Origin: Bretschneidera sinensis
Taxonomy: Eukaryota; Streptophyta; Magnoliopsida; Brassicales; Akaniaceae
Length of the DNA: 64,000 nt
NCBI GenBank assembly: GCA_023935145.1
Contig: CM043700.1
Coordinates: 67,596,620-67,660,619 of the forward strand
Direction of reading: 5' to 3'
Positions 11,219-23,398 of the stretch are shown here, one piece after another. Both the position numbers and the translations under genes were made by a program. The notes beneath the pieces are model-generated. The model made no database searches. It saw only the letters and a list, made by a program, of their open reading frames with translations, and was not told the DNA's origin. Every line of letters begins with the position of its first letter. The first letter of the stretch is position 1.

Positions 11219-14200
11219 ATGAAATCCTCGGCGACTAGGGTTCTGCTAATTTGTTTGCTTCTGGGCACTTGCTTGAATCTCGCTCATGGCGAGGACACCA
11301 AGACAAATAAATTTCGGGAGCGACGAGCTACAGATGATGAGATTGGTTACTCTAAAATGTAAGTTTCTCTTTTTTGCTCTTCGATCTTCATTTAGTTCGA
11401 TTAAATGAATGTTAAAATCTATCCACTTGGAATCAATTTGTGCGGTTTTCCTTTCCTCTTCATTATATTTGGGTCTAGAAGATAAGGTTAAATTGGAGAT
11501 TGTTTTGCAATTTTGATTATAGCTTGAAGACCTTTTTTTTATAAGTTAGTTTGATAATCTTTAAGAAGTGTACGGAAATGTCTTGTGTTTGGTTTAATTG
11601 AATGAAATGTTGGTGCATGTGTGAATTGTGTAGAGATGAGGATGCTTTGTTGAACACACAGTGCTCTAGAAATTTGGAGCTGAGATGGCAAACAGAAGTC
11701 AGCTCTAGCATATATGCTACCCCCTTGATCGCTGATATCAACAGGTAAAATTGCTCATCACCATCAAATGCGGTAACGCACCTTAAACGTTAATAGCTTT
11801 CGACCTTGTAGCCATATTGCATTAGTTCATACCGGAATTTTGTTTCTTTTCTTGTTTCAAGTGGTTTGGTTATCATTTTTGTTTTTAAATTTATGTTTAT
11901 GCTTGGTTGGTGGAATATATCTAATTGCGATGTCAGTGTTTGTTGGTTAGTGATGGGAAGCTTGACATAGTTGTTCCCTCCTTTGTTCACTACCTTGAAG
12001 TTCTTGAAGGGTCTGATGGAGACAAAATGGCAGGTAAAGATTGCTATCTGCTCTGCTAGAATGCTGGTTTTGTGCTAGAGGTCTTTCTGGGCATCCTATG
12101 ATGTTCAAGTAATTACATAATTACATTGAGTAGATCGGGTTCCCATCATATGCAGACAAATGCAATGAAGAGATAATAGTATCTATTTGTTTTGTATGAT
12201 TATATGCAAAATAAATGTTTGATGTATTGAAAGACTTGTAAATCGTTGAACTTCTAGGGGTTGCATATGGTGAAGTAAACGCTTGATGTACTTGTTCAAC
12301 AATTTATCAGGTTGGCCTGCTTTTCACCAGTCAAATGTGCACGCAAGTCCTCTCATTTATGATATTGATAAAGATGGTGTGAGAGAAATTGCGTTAGCTA
12401 CCTACAATGGTGAAGTGCTCTTTTTCAGGTGATTTTATTTGACATGATTAGTGTGCAATTTTTTTTGGTGGTGTTATGCAATCTTCATCCATAAGGCACT
12501 TGCACGCAGATGTCTCCATTCTCATAGCAATTCTTTCTACATCATTTTTAGGGTGTTGGGCTACATGATGACAGATAAACTGGAGGTGCCTCGTAGAAAA
12601 GTTCGTAAAGATTGGCATGTGGGTTTGAATCCTGATCCTGTGGACCGTTCTCATCCTGATGTTCACGATGATCAACTTGTAGAGGAGGCCGCTGATATGA
12701 AGTCACTATTGGCACGTAAGTTGCTCCAGACTTTAGAGCACATTTCTACCCCTTCTGGTGCTGCTTTTTTTGTTTCTTTAATATTTTTATTTGTCACTAT
12801 GGCAACTTCGTTATCAGCCTGAGTTTTCTTTCTTGAAATTCCCAGCTGCTTAGTTGTTTAATCTCTTTGTGCATGACATAGTACAGAATCGGCTTAGAAC
12901 TTTTAAAATAGAACAGAACATTCAATGTATGTCTTTGAGGGATTACATTGTATATCTTTGAAGAATCTTGTGCCTCTCATCATGCTGTAGTACTTTGGGC
13001 TGTGCATTTTTATAATTTACATATGTTTGGGTCTCGTCTGACTCTAATTCTAATTCATTGATGTTTTCTGTAATGGAAATCTGTTCTATGGGAGGGATTC
13101 AAAACAGCATTGAGAGTGCTGGCTTTGTTTAGTAGTGAAAGTTGTCTCTCCTTGCAAGAACTGATCTTATCAGATATTATTGGTTTTCTTTGTAGAAACA
13201 AACCGAACTACACCTGAATCAAACGGTACACTTTCTACATCAACAGAAAGTCACCCTGCCATAGTAAATGCATCAAATCCAGAGGATCAAAGGAAAATCA
13301 ATGAGAGTCAAACAGAAACAAGCATTAAACTGCCTAGAAACACGGGTAATTCTTCTGTAAATGCTGGATCAGTTGGAACCAATAATTCTGATAATGGAGT
13401 AAATTCCGGAAGACGACTTTTGGAAGATAACAACTCAAAAGAATCAAAGGGAAGCAGTTCTGAGACCAAAGATAGTAATGATGAAGATGTTCACATGGCA
13501 ACTGTGGCAAATGATGAAGGGTTAGAAGCAGATGCAGATTCATCTTTTGAGTTGTTCCGTGATAGTGATGAATTGGCTGATGAGTATAGTTATGACTATG
13601 ATGATTTTGTTGATGAATCAATGTGGGGAGATGAGGAGTGGAGTGAAGGGCAACATGAGAAAATGGAGGATTATGTGAATATTGACTCACACATCTTGTG
13701 CACTCCTGTGAGTGTGAAATCTCAATTAATTATAATAACGTCGTTTTTCTTAGTAGATGAGCTTTTTGATTCATGCAAGTGAGATAGATACTATTATGAA
13801 AATTGAATAAAATATGGTTATCTCAATTTCATCAGGTCATAGCAGATATTGATAACGATGGGGTATCAGAAATGATTGTTGCTGTTTCCTACTTCTTTGA
13901 TCATGAGTAAGTTCTCTTCCATCACTTAACAACTTGTCTGGTTTTACTTATTAAAAGAAAAAAAATAAAAAAAACTTGTCTTGTATTCTCCCTCCTAAAT
14001 ATTGTTTTTAGGTTTCTCTCCTTAATATTGAATTTAGGCTTCAATGACTGCAGCTGGCTGTTCTGCATCATCTTGATTATTACCATTGTTATTAGAATGG
14101 AAGCCAGTCATATATTTATATCATCTTTAGCTAACCATTTCATTATTAAAGAGCAATCTAAATGGTTATATATAATTAATCGTCTGGGATATACCAAACC

Positions 14201-17200
14201 AAGTTTGACTATGATGTATATAAGCTTCCAATTAGAATTATTCCGAGTGTTTTATCTCAATGTAAGACTGTTTATTTTCCTTTGTTTACTGGAGTGGGAG
14301 GTCCTATTTCAACTGAAAGCTAAAAGAGTTGTATTGAACTACCCAAGATGTGGTGTAGCCTTTTATGACCTCAAAAACCTTCTTAATGTCAAAACAAATC
14401 ACAGTACATGGAAAGACGTTTTTTTCCCCTGGAGATAATCAGTAAGATGACTAAAACTTACATATAAGTTAAAGATTGTGACATGTTTTTTGAATATTCC
14501 GACTTGTCTTGCTAGCTGGAAAGATAAATTAACTCTGCAGCACAACCTTGAGTATTAGCGCCTTCAAATTGGCTGCCCAGAACCTATCAACTATAAGGTT
14601 TGAAGGTGCTCAACCCAAGGTCACTTTCTTTGGATTAGGCTGGTTTGGTTAGTTGGATTTGTGTGGAACGACAACATCCATGGCATATACTGTAACCTAT
14701 GTTATTCGTAATGTTTTCATTCATCTCAGTATACTTATTGCTCTGTTTATGGCTAGGTTGTTTCTCGTATCCTTAATACAAGTGTACAATATATCAGGAT
14801 TTGGTTTCTATTCTCTCACGTTGCAGATCAAGATTGATCCAATAAGAAATTCAAACTTTTACCTCTTGGTGCTCTATTAATATAATTAAATTTACCTATA
14901 AAAAAGGAAATTCAAACTTTTAATATCTGTTCTGTTTCCTTCCATGTGCACCCTATGCAGAGTATTCTCTTATTTCTTGTTCAGTATGCTATATTTGAAT
15001 TGTTTCTGGACTCCTGCTTATCACTTGGAACTGATTTGAAAGTAATCATCCACCTCACAACCTGGCAGGTATTATGACAACCCGGAGCATTTGAAGGAAC
15101 TGGGTGGTATTGAAATTGGAAAATATGTGGCTAGTTCTATTGTTGTTTTCAATCTTGATACAAAGCAAGTTAAGTGGACCAGAGAACTAGATTTAAGTAC
15201 AGATGCTGCAAATTTCCGTGCATATATTTATTCTTCTCCAACTGTTGTTGATTTGGATGGAGATGGGAACTTGGACATTCTTGTTGGAACTTCCTTTGGC
15301 TTGTTCTATGTCTTGGATCATCATGGTAATTATTAAGATTGGATTCTGATTTTTTTCCCTTGTTGTATATGTTTGTAATTCATTTGATGTTGTATTGAAC
15401 TATGGATTGTAGTTTTGTTCTTGCTGTTGAGTTTGATCAGTAGATTATCATCAAAGGGCAGATGTTGGGCAAATTTTTAGATCTTACCTGAACTAGATTT
15501 AGATCTCTTTGCTGATTGTCTCTGTAGTTCAACATTGTTTAGATTTTGTTGATATATTTAATTGAGATTTTGCACCTTTGTTCTCAATGAGTTGTCTGTT
15601 GTTGTTGCCCTCACATCATGCATTTGGTTCTTGTGGTAACTGGCTGATTATATCGACCTTACCGTAGGTTGCATCGTATTGGAGAACCTTTTGGATTTGC
15701 ATTTTAAAAATATTCTAACTATGCACCTTTCAGTTTGATTTAAGTGTGTATCATCTTAGATACTCCCCAATACAATATCAGTTTCTACTTTCAAGTGTTT
15801 TTTGGGTTCTATCTTCCATTTTGTCTGGTAATTGGATTTTAAACTTAGTTCATTGGAGTTTGCGCTTTGCATGTGAATGTTTTGCAAATGCACTATGTGG
15901 ATTGGTACCCCCATATCATCCTTCATTCCTTTGATTGCCTTACGCAGTAATCTCTTGTCAAGAAAATTTCTGCTTGATCGTGATATGACTTGCTCATTTT
16001 GCATTACAATTGGTCTGATTGGTCTTTGCTCAATAAATTTTTTGTTCAACATTATGGTGATTCTTTGTTCTTCTGCTATATATCCTTGGTCTAATTATAT
16101 TGCCTGTTTATTTTCAATGCAAAAAGATTGGTCTTTAGTATAATAACATTACACTTCACAATAGTGAAAAGTAGGTTTATTTTTGGGCTTTTAGCATGCA
16201 TACACTGTGCACTTTCACCCAACTACTAAAAGACTTACAATTGCTACAATGTCCATCCCGCACTTTTCCTTAATACCAAATAGCACCCTGTCATCCGCAA
16301 TGCAGTTTAACAAGCATAATTTTGCCATCCTTGTAGTACATTTGAAACCACACATTCGTTGCATGTGCTCTTCAAGAGTCAAAGAAATATTTTATCTGGA
16401 AAAGAAACGAAAAGTTCAAGGAAGGACTGTTAAATAAGGGTTTTTTTGTCTTTTTGTAAATCCGCCCTTAAATGACTCGTGGCGTGTTTGAGTTTTCATG
16501 TGTCATATGTAAACTCGCATGCTTTGAACTTTGGAATAAATTTTGTTAATTTTAATTTTATTGTAGATGATAGGGTGCCATTGGATGTTAAGGTAAAGTT
16601 AGGGGTGGAAATTGTAGCTATTGAAAGTGTAGGGTGAAATTATATTTGGGTCAAATTGCTGGGTGCATGTATGATAAAACCGTTTGTTTTTTAATTTCTG
16701 TTACTTTGCCTAGGATGCATGGTCTAGACACATTGCTTTAGCACTTGAACCAGGAGTTGCCTTTGCATGAACATCTCCCAACATTGTTTATCCTTATTAG
16801 AATTGGTTTTGAATGTATGACCAGCTTCCTTACAGTTGTCGATGTCAATTTGGATTCTAAAATTGTTTCTTTTATTCAGGGAAAATTAGAGAAAATTTTC
16901 CTCTTGAAATGGCTGAAATTCAAGGTGCCGTAGTTGCAGCTGATATCAATGATGATGGCAAGATGGAACTAGTAACTACTGATACACATGGAAATGTTGC
17001 TGCATGGACTGCACAAGGAGTTGAAATTTGGGAAGCACATGTTAAGAGTCTTGTTCCCCAGGTAAGCTGCAGTGCCATTTTTTTATTACATGCTTGTGCA
17101 AAAATTTAACTATAATGTATAGGTTGACCATTGAGGCAATAGCAATATATCACAATAGATTCTAGTGTTATAGGTGCTCTTTAACTTGTACATTTTTTTG

Positions 17201-19433
17201 ATAGTAAAAGAAAAACACATTACCAGATATGGGGGGATGAGGAGTGGTGTCTCTACCACTGCGGTACAATGCAGGGGACTTTAACTCTTACATTAGGTTT
17301 GTGCATTGTTTAATTTAAATATTTCTTGGAATTTGTAGTAGTTGGGGCTAATCTGCATGGCAAACCATTCCAACTTCCAGCCTTCTGATTGATAATGAGA
17401 GTAGAATGTTTAACCACTATTTAAATTTGTACTTTTGTGTCATAATGGACATATACACATCTTCAGATATTGGATTTAATTATTGACAAACAATGAAAAG
17501 TTGTGGATGCTTGGCTTCTACTAGACTATTAGAGTTTATATAAATTAGACACTAGGAAATGCCAATCTAGTGAAATCATTGTTACTTTCGGCAGTTGTTA
17601 GTGATAACCATTTCTACCATCAATATAGTTATCTTCAAGGAGATTCATAGAATTTATTTCAATTATAAAAAGATGGAATCTTCTATTGGGGATCATGCTC
17701 AGATCAAACTTTTATTTATTGGTAAAACACCGCACACACCACTTAAACCTGGGAGCTTCAAGACACTGGGCGTTAGCCTTAACCATTGAGCCAAGGCCTC
17801 CTTGGCCATGCCCATATCAAACTTATCGAGCTCATGATGGACTTATGGTTGATGTTAGATTTTCATCCTCTTGCTTCTAGAGTTCTTATCATTAAAAAAC
17901 TGATAAATAAGAGAATAGCATGTTTAGCATGAACTAGGAAATTTTGCCTATCCTTTTTACTGCTAGATTTCTTCTTAGTAAACAAAATAATTCTATAAAT
18001 AATGGAAAAGGCTCTGTTATATCTAAGCTTTACCAAATTTTTTTGACTGCATTAAAGGATATATTAGTTGGTTATATGCCTAAAAGTATGTCATCCATTC
18101 AAGAAAATTTTGATCTGATTTCATGCATATTTGATATGGTTAATGCTGTATGGGATACTACATGAGCTATGTTTCTGCTTTTTAGTAGGTTGGCCTGATA
18201 TGCATTAGCATGGAAGCCTCTTTGAATTGCTTTGTAGTTCACCTGATATAAATCATCTTATTCCTCAGGGTCCTGCTATAGGTGACGTTGATGGGGATGG
18301 CCACACTGATGTTGTAGTTCCTACAATATCAGGGAACATATATGTCCTCAGTGGCAAGGATGGTTCTATTGTTCGCCCTTATCCATATAGAACTCATGGA
18401 AGAGTGATGAATCAAGTTCTTCTTGTTGATTTAAGTAAACGCGGGGAGAAAAGCAAGGGACTCACTATTGTTACGACATCGTTTGATGGTTATTTGTACC
18501 TTATAGATGGACCCACATCATGTGCTGATGTTGTTGATATTGGTGAAACTTCGTAAGATATTGCTATGTGCTTTGCTGCCAAATCTTCATTTTGTTCCTT
18601 TTATGTTGTACCTTTATCTGAAATGTGGATTTGTTTGTGACAGATATAGCATGGTCTTGGCTGAAAACGTTGACGGTGGAGATGATCTTGATCTTATTGT
18701 TACGACTATGAATGGCAATGTCTTTTGCTTCTCTACCCCTGCTCCACATCACCCCCTCAAGGCAGGATCGATTGAACTTGATTTGAATTTCTAATATATG
18801 CTCCCTATATTTTAAGAGATTTTACATGTAATTCATTTTCATCAGGCTTGGAGATCAAATAATCAAGGAAGAAACAATGTGGCACAACGCTACAACCGTG
18901 AAGGGGTCTATGTTACACATTCAACAAGAGGATTCCGTGATGAGGAAGGCAAAAGCTTCTGGGTTGAGATTGATATTGTCGATAAGTACAGATTTCCATC
19001 TGGGTCTCAAGCACCGTATAACGTCACTGTAAGTTGCTCATCCCCCAACAGATTACAATTTTCAACTCAAACCTTTCATTCTCTTTTAAGTTTGAAAATT
19101 ATTCAACCAATGTAGACAACCTTGTTAGTTCCGGGTAACTATCAGGGAGAAAGGAGAATAAAGCAAAACCAGATATTTGAACGTCCTGGAAAGTATCGTA
19201 TTAAACTCCCTACTGTTGGAGTAAGGACTACTGGGTCTGTTTTGGTGGAGATGGTTGACAAGAATGGAATCTATTTCTCAGACGACTTCTCTCTGACATT
19301 TCATATGTATTACTATAAACTGCTTAAGTGGCTTCTTGTCCTCCCAATGCTTGGGATGTTTGGTGTGCTTGTCATCCTTCGTCCGCAAGAAGCAATGCCT
19401 TTGCCATCATTTTCGCGGAACATTGACCTATGA
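11219..19433 (+). CDS. DEX1: DEFECTIVE IN EXINE FORMATION 1 (DEX1), 13 exons, 846 aa
   Basis: Exons: 11219-11358, 11634-11744, 11951-12033, 12311-12428, 12552-12715, 13196-13707, 13836-13906, 15069-15325, 16880-17061, 18269-18552, 18644-18761, 18846-19028, 19116-19433. They total 2541 bases with no internal stop. The protein has a signal peptide (about 1-24), FG-GAP/integrin-alpha-like repeats with calcium-loop motifs DINSDGKLD (81-89), DIDKDGVRE (129-137), DIDNDGVSE (380-388), DLDGDGNLD (461-469), DINDDGKME (507-515) and DVDGDGHTD (552-560), a low-complexity acidic region in exon 6 (206-376), and one C-terminal membrane helix (about 811-829) with a short tail. DEX1 is a plant protein of the secretory system needed for primexine and pollen wall patterning. 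Arabidopsis DEX1 is about 896 aa; the shortfall is mostly in the variable acidic region. Every intron is GT-AG except intron 11, which appears to be GC-AG. The final Met-to-stop reading and exon phases are consistent throughout. Confidence 0.96.
14862..14906 (+). mobile_element. 45-bp LINE 3'-end insertion in DEX1 intron 7
   Basis: The insert reads like the extreme 3' end of a plant LINE (ttggtgctct ... ttacctataaaaaa) and resembles the tail of the LINE remnant near 22.5 kb on the other strand. It is flanked by a perfect 16-base duplication, gaaattcaaactttta, at 14846-14861 and 14907-14922. Confidence 0.88.
17712..17815 (-). mobile_element. tRNA-derived SINE in DEX1 intron 9
   Basis: On the minus strand the element carries an A-box-like tggctcaatgg and a weaker B-box-like caggtttaagt, then gtggtgtgtg and an A-rich tail (aataaataaaa). 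A perfect 9-base duplication, atcaaactt, flanks it at 17703-17711 and 17816-17824. The 3' end resembles the SINE at 21717-21816. Confidence 0.82.
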
Positions 19434-20638
19434 CAATCATCCTGTATCAGACCTTGACACATGCAAAACTTGCTGAAACATGATCTCGACCATTGCTAGA
19501 AATGTTTCAAGAATTGGACCCTCAGTTGGAAAAATCAATCTTTGATGGTCAAGTATAAAATGGATCTTCAACAGTTTAGAAAACAGTTGGCCTGAACTGA
19601 AATTTTGTTTTTGTATTATAGGTAGTCGGAACTTTTTTGTTTTTCTTTTTTCAGCCAACGTAGTAGGAACTGGTAACATTGTTGAATTTGAGTTCTGGCT
19701 AATTAAATTTGAGTATACATATTGACAATTGAAGTGCAAATTCGGGTTGAGGATGTGGTTTGAGGCTTCTCTTCTAAAGCACAGATCAATGACTAAATGG
19801 AATCTAATATTTGCTTCAGGAGAATTTTGTGCACTAAAATCACACAACATCCGACAAAATGACGCCAAATTTTCCATTCAAATCATTGAATTCTAGAAAG
19901 GACTATTTGTAACATTTTTTAATTTATGGCCTTCATTATGAATCCTTACTTCATGGCAGAATTTCAGAGAACCAGACGAAGAATGTGTTACGTTATTCCA
20001 CCAACATATACGTTTCTCTGATAGTCAAACTTGATTTTTTTTTTTCTTTTCATCATGCTTGGAAAAGGCCAAATAAATCACAATTGTTAGAAAGATAACC
20101 AGCAACGCAAAGTCAAAATTTCCATAGGCAACAACACGTTCTTTGTGATTGTTTACTAACGTCTCTATCAAAATCATAACCATCAGGTTTTTCTCATACT
20201 GTGTCAACCTGGATTCTCTTCTTTGGACGAGAGAGGATTTTCACCCTCAATAATTTGGCAAACTCTCACACTCCTCTGTAGTTAAATTCTGAACCCTGAG
20301 TCCACCTCATTTTAGGGTTCAGATTCCGTGAGGCCTAAAAGGCCACCGGCAAGATCAACCTTTTCTCTCTTTATTTTTTCCCGGCATTGGCTAGATCGTA
20401 TGCAACTCTTATCCTTTCTTGTTATTAATACGATCTACAACTTGATTGCATGTGATCGTAAGGGTTCCTTGAGATTATGCGGATAATGACGACTGCTTTC
20501 TTCAAAAACTAGTAATATGTATTTTCTATCTATAAGACTCAACAACAGCTTCTTCCGGAACATAGCATTGCACTTTTTCCCCTATGCTTACTGGCCTTCA
20601 ACATCCTGATGTCATAATCCTGCAGCAGAGCATGAATT
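19434..20638. other. DEX1 3' UTR and intergenic spacer
   Basis: No further gene is supported. The first few hundred bases probably hold the DEX1 3' UTR. The 146-codon minus-strand frame here (19437-19877) has no recognised similarity and overlaps the expected UTR. Confidence 0.5.
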
Positions 20639-21290
20639 TCTTTTTTTTTTTTTTTTTTTTTGTAAGGTAAGTTTTTATTCCAATCCAAAAAACACAGCAT
20701 GTAAAGCAGGGTTTGCTACAAAGCCAAAAAAGGCAACAACAACAAGAACTAACTAACAAGTTAGCTACCAAAATACAAGATCTTAAACTCCAATAAGAAG
20801 CCAAGGTTTACTCAATAGGACCAGAAAGCTTTACTAAACCAAGAATCCTGTCCTTTACATCAATAACAACTTGCTCAAGGGCAGAATCTGCACTATGAAA
20901 AGCATGCTGGTGTGATCTGGAATTCCTCTCTTCAAATGTGTTTAAGAATCAAGATTTGGTGAGAACTCCCTGTCAAATGTTGTTGGAATTCCGTTTGACA
21001 TGATCCAGCGCTAACTCAATCAATATTCACCTTTAGTAGAAGTTTATTCCAAATTAGTAGAGAAAGGGCAAGAGAAGAAGATGTGATCTCTAGTTTATGC
21101 TGACGCATCACATGGTAGACAACTAGGATTTACTTGAATCCCCCAATCTGCTTGTCTAGACTTGCTGGATCATCTGTCTAAGACTGCTAGCCAAGTAATA
21201 AAGTTGTGCTTCAGTATTAATTTAGAAAACTAAACTGCATTATGCCAACTCATCTGGGTCTTACACTTCAGCAATCCCATAAACTTTTCT
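20639..21290 (-). pseudogene. Decayed L1-type LINE 3' end with zf-RVT domain
   Basis: On the minus strand the pieces HNFITWLAVLDR (around 21215), CLPCDAS (around 21115) and TRDHIFFSCPFS (around 21075) match the zinc-binding zf-RVT domain found after the reverse transcriptase in plant L1 elements. Stops and frameshifts interrupt it. The poly-T run at about 20639-20661 is the poly-A tail read on the other strand. The 5' part of the element is absent. Confidence 0.78.
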
Positions 21291-21716
21291 GCTCGTCTTA
21301 AGTAGTTTATAAGCTGGTTTGACCAGCTTATAGGCTTAGCCAAACGCACTCTAAGATGCTCATCATTTGAGTAAAGAGATTTGTGTATCTTAATAATATA
21401 ATGCTTACCTTAAGATTTTATCATAAACCTTAGACACAGCAAATTAGAACAACAATTACCCGTGAACTAACATGTTTCTCTTAAAAAATGATAGTGAGGT
21501 CAATGTAATCCTCAGTGATATAAATTATAGAGATTTTTCATTTTGCTTCTTTCTAACATATAAATGATTTATTCTCATGATTCTGGAAATCTTTTAAAGT
21601 TTGTTCCACTAAAAGTTCATCAGGAATGCAATCAAAATAGAAACAATAATCTGACTTTAATTAAGGCAAAGCGATTAAGTTACACAGCAACTATAATCAG
21701 TAAACAACATTAAACT

Positions 21717-21816
21717 CTTAATCAACTTTGAAGCGTTGGTAAGGACACTTCCCAGCCCACTAAGTGGACAGGGATTCGAGGCGTGTGTGTGGGTTTTAAC
21801 AATAAATAGAAAAAAT
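21717..21816 (+). mobile_element. tRNA-derived SINE, 100 bp
   Basis: It contains an A-box-like segment (gcgttggtaagg) and a B-box-like gggattcgaggc, then gtgtgtgtgggttttaacaa and an A-rich tail. Near-perfect 18-base direct repeats (21699-21716 and 21817-21834, two mismatches) flank it. It is the same family as the intronic copy at 17712-17815, judging by the shared 3' end. Confidence 0.78.
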
Positions 21817-22499
21817 AGTAAATAACATCAAACTATGCTATGGCAGATGTCTTCAGTTACCTCATCTCTCACAGTTTTGCTCATACTACCTCTAACCATG
21901 ACAGTCTCACCATGTAGGCATGTAGCTTTTTATATATTCACTGCTCTATTTTAGGTCTTCTGTTTCCACGCAACCAATCCTGAGCTTTGCAAAAGATGGC
22001 TTGCTTATATAAAATCAATCAAAACCCTTATCAATATGAATCCTTAACTCACTTTAAGTGAAGCTACAGTGTATGTCTTCAGGTTTTTGAAACTTATATA
22101 TGCCATTCTAGATAGAGTAGAGTGGCCAAAGAAGGATTATGTGACCAACACTATAGCTTAGAATATGCTTAGTTGAAATAAGCTGAGTCAGTTTTCATTT
22201 TCTCCACTAAAGCAGGCACACTGCTGAATCATGCATGTAATTCTCAGATTGTTTGCATCTTTTTCTGACTTACTTCACAGTATTGTATTAGTTTAAACCT
22301 AAGGAGGTATAAATTTTATCCTAAAAAGGCATAGAGGAGCAAAGAAACAGCGAACTAGTATTGCAATATCTTCTCTACAGATACAATCACTTTAGCTTCA
22401 GTCGGTTGCTTCCATGGGTTTTACTTGGAAATTTTTGAAACCTGATACATTTAGAATCAGGTGGTTGTAGCAGAACTCATTATCTTTCTAAAGCAAAAG

Positions 22500-22800
22500 A
22501 AATCTTTTTTATAGGTAAAAATATTAGTATATATAACAAAGAGCACCAAGGGGGTGCTAACCATTTACAATGGTGACTATCTACAAGATAGTGGATCTAT
22601 TAAGTCTATAAAGTCAATATCATTTACAGAAAAAGTTCCATCTAACAAAAAATTAAAAAGGTTTAACCAATCCTGCTTAATAGAATCTATGGACCGTTCT
22701 AAAATCTAAAATATCAAAAGAACTCTTGTTTCTTTCTGTCCAAACCAAACACATAGTAGAGGGGGAATAAAAGCAATGGCTTTCCTCTTTTCTTTAGAAG
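22500..22800 (-). pseudogene. Second LINE 3'-end remnant
   Basis: The minus-strand translation gives IPPLLCVWFGQKETRVLL, a stop, then ILERSIDSIKQDWLNL. This resembles the C-terminal end of plant L1 ORF2, where a WxxWKERN-like motif is followed by a helical segment. The sequence then runs into ttggtgctct and a short A-run (forward 22501-22560), the typical LINE tail. It is 5' truncated and mutated. Confidence 0.62.
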
Positions 22801-23059
22801 TTCGAATGTCATGCTCACACATTCATAAACAACTTATAAAGCCCAGGCATTCTCTACAAAACTGAAGAATTCAACTACAAACGTTCAACCCAGAAACTAG
22901 CACAGCAGAAATCCCTTGTTTAATTTATTCTACTGAAGAATTCATCTAAGCTGAATAAACATGTATCGAAACATGTAGAATGGAAAAGAGCACACATGAA
23001 AGTAATAAAAAAAATCCTATATCAATGAAAACAATAAAAAGAAAAAACTTACACTAGGA

Positions 23060-23398
23060 TCAAAAGACCTGCAACACAGGCCTCTTTCCCAGCCTCTTGA
23101 TCTCCCTATCCATGTTCCCACTAAGCATCAATCCAAACATCTTGAAATCACATAAAAGAGACCAAAACGGATGCCCAAAAGTCGAGGGAACATTCCCTTC
23201 AACAAAGAAATGGCTGTACCAGGCAAATCCATAGCCAAATAATGGCACCAACAACACAAACCACCAATTGAAGAAAAAAGAACAGAGCAAAGAGAGAATA
23301 CTCGTGAGCGTGCCCACAAAATGCCACCTCCTTGTTGATGGCTTTGAGTGCTGGTTTACATAGAAGGGCCAGAACTCCTCTAAGCTCCTGAAATTCAT
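23060..23398 (-). CDS. Small DUF962 / Mpo1-like membrane protein, 112 aa
   Basis: The protein starts MNFRSLEEFWPFYVNQHS, has a WHFVGT motif, two hydrophobic segments (about residues 33-51 and 53-65), the motif YSHFFVEGN..STFGHPFWSLL, and ends KRLGKRPVLQVF. This is the DUF962 family. The yeast member Mpo1 is an ER iron-dependent dioxygenase in 2-hydroxy fatty acid alpha-oxidation; whether this short plant form has that activity is unknown. Conserved histidines are present (QHS, RWHF, YSHFF, FGHP). The open frame continues upstream to an ATG at 23548 (162 codons), but the extra 50 residues look unlike the family, so the internal ATG at 23398 is preferred. A gtaagtttt motif just after the stop (minus strand, about 23050) could be a 3' UTR intron donor. 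The gene converges with DEX1. Confidence 0.87.
   Translation of the reverse strand: MNFRSLEEFWPFYVNQHSKPSTRRWHFVGTLTSILSLLCSFFFNWWFVLLVPLFGYGFAWYSHFFVEGNVPSTFGHPFWSLLCDFKMFGLMLSGNMDREIKRLGKRPVLQVF

Noticed and set aside
12451..12822. 123-codon open frame
   Set aside because: It is DEX1 exon 5 with intron read-through on both sides, not a separate gene.
13334..13690. 118-codon open frame on the minus strand
   Set aside because: It lies opposite DEX1 exon 6, is H- and L-rich as expected from the antisense of an acidic region, and has no recognised family.
14028..14438. 136-codon open frame on the plus strand
   Set aside because: It lies inside DEX1 intron 7, resembles no known protein, and the DEX1 exon structure explains the locus without it.
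17195..17290. Possible SINE or LINE tail in DEX1 intron 9
   Set aside because: A T-run followed by a gatgaggagtggtgtctctaccac segment looks repeat-like, but I could find no target duplication or paired boxes.
19437..19877. 146-codon open frame on the minus strand
   Set aside because: It overlaps the expected DEX1 3' UTR, has no recognised motif and no sign of splice or promoter structure.
20220..20520. Possible LTR or gene leader with ttagggttcagattccgtg text
   Set aside because: It has a leader-like composition but no partner repeat, coding sequence or termini.
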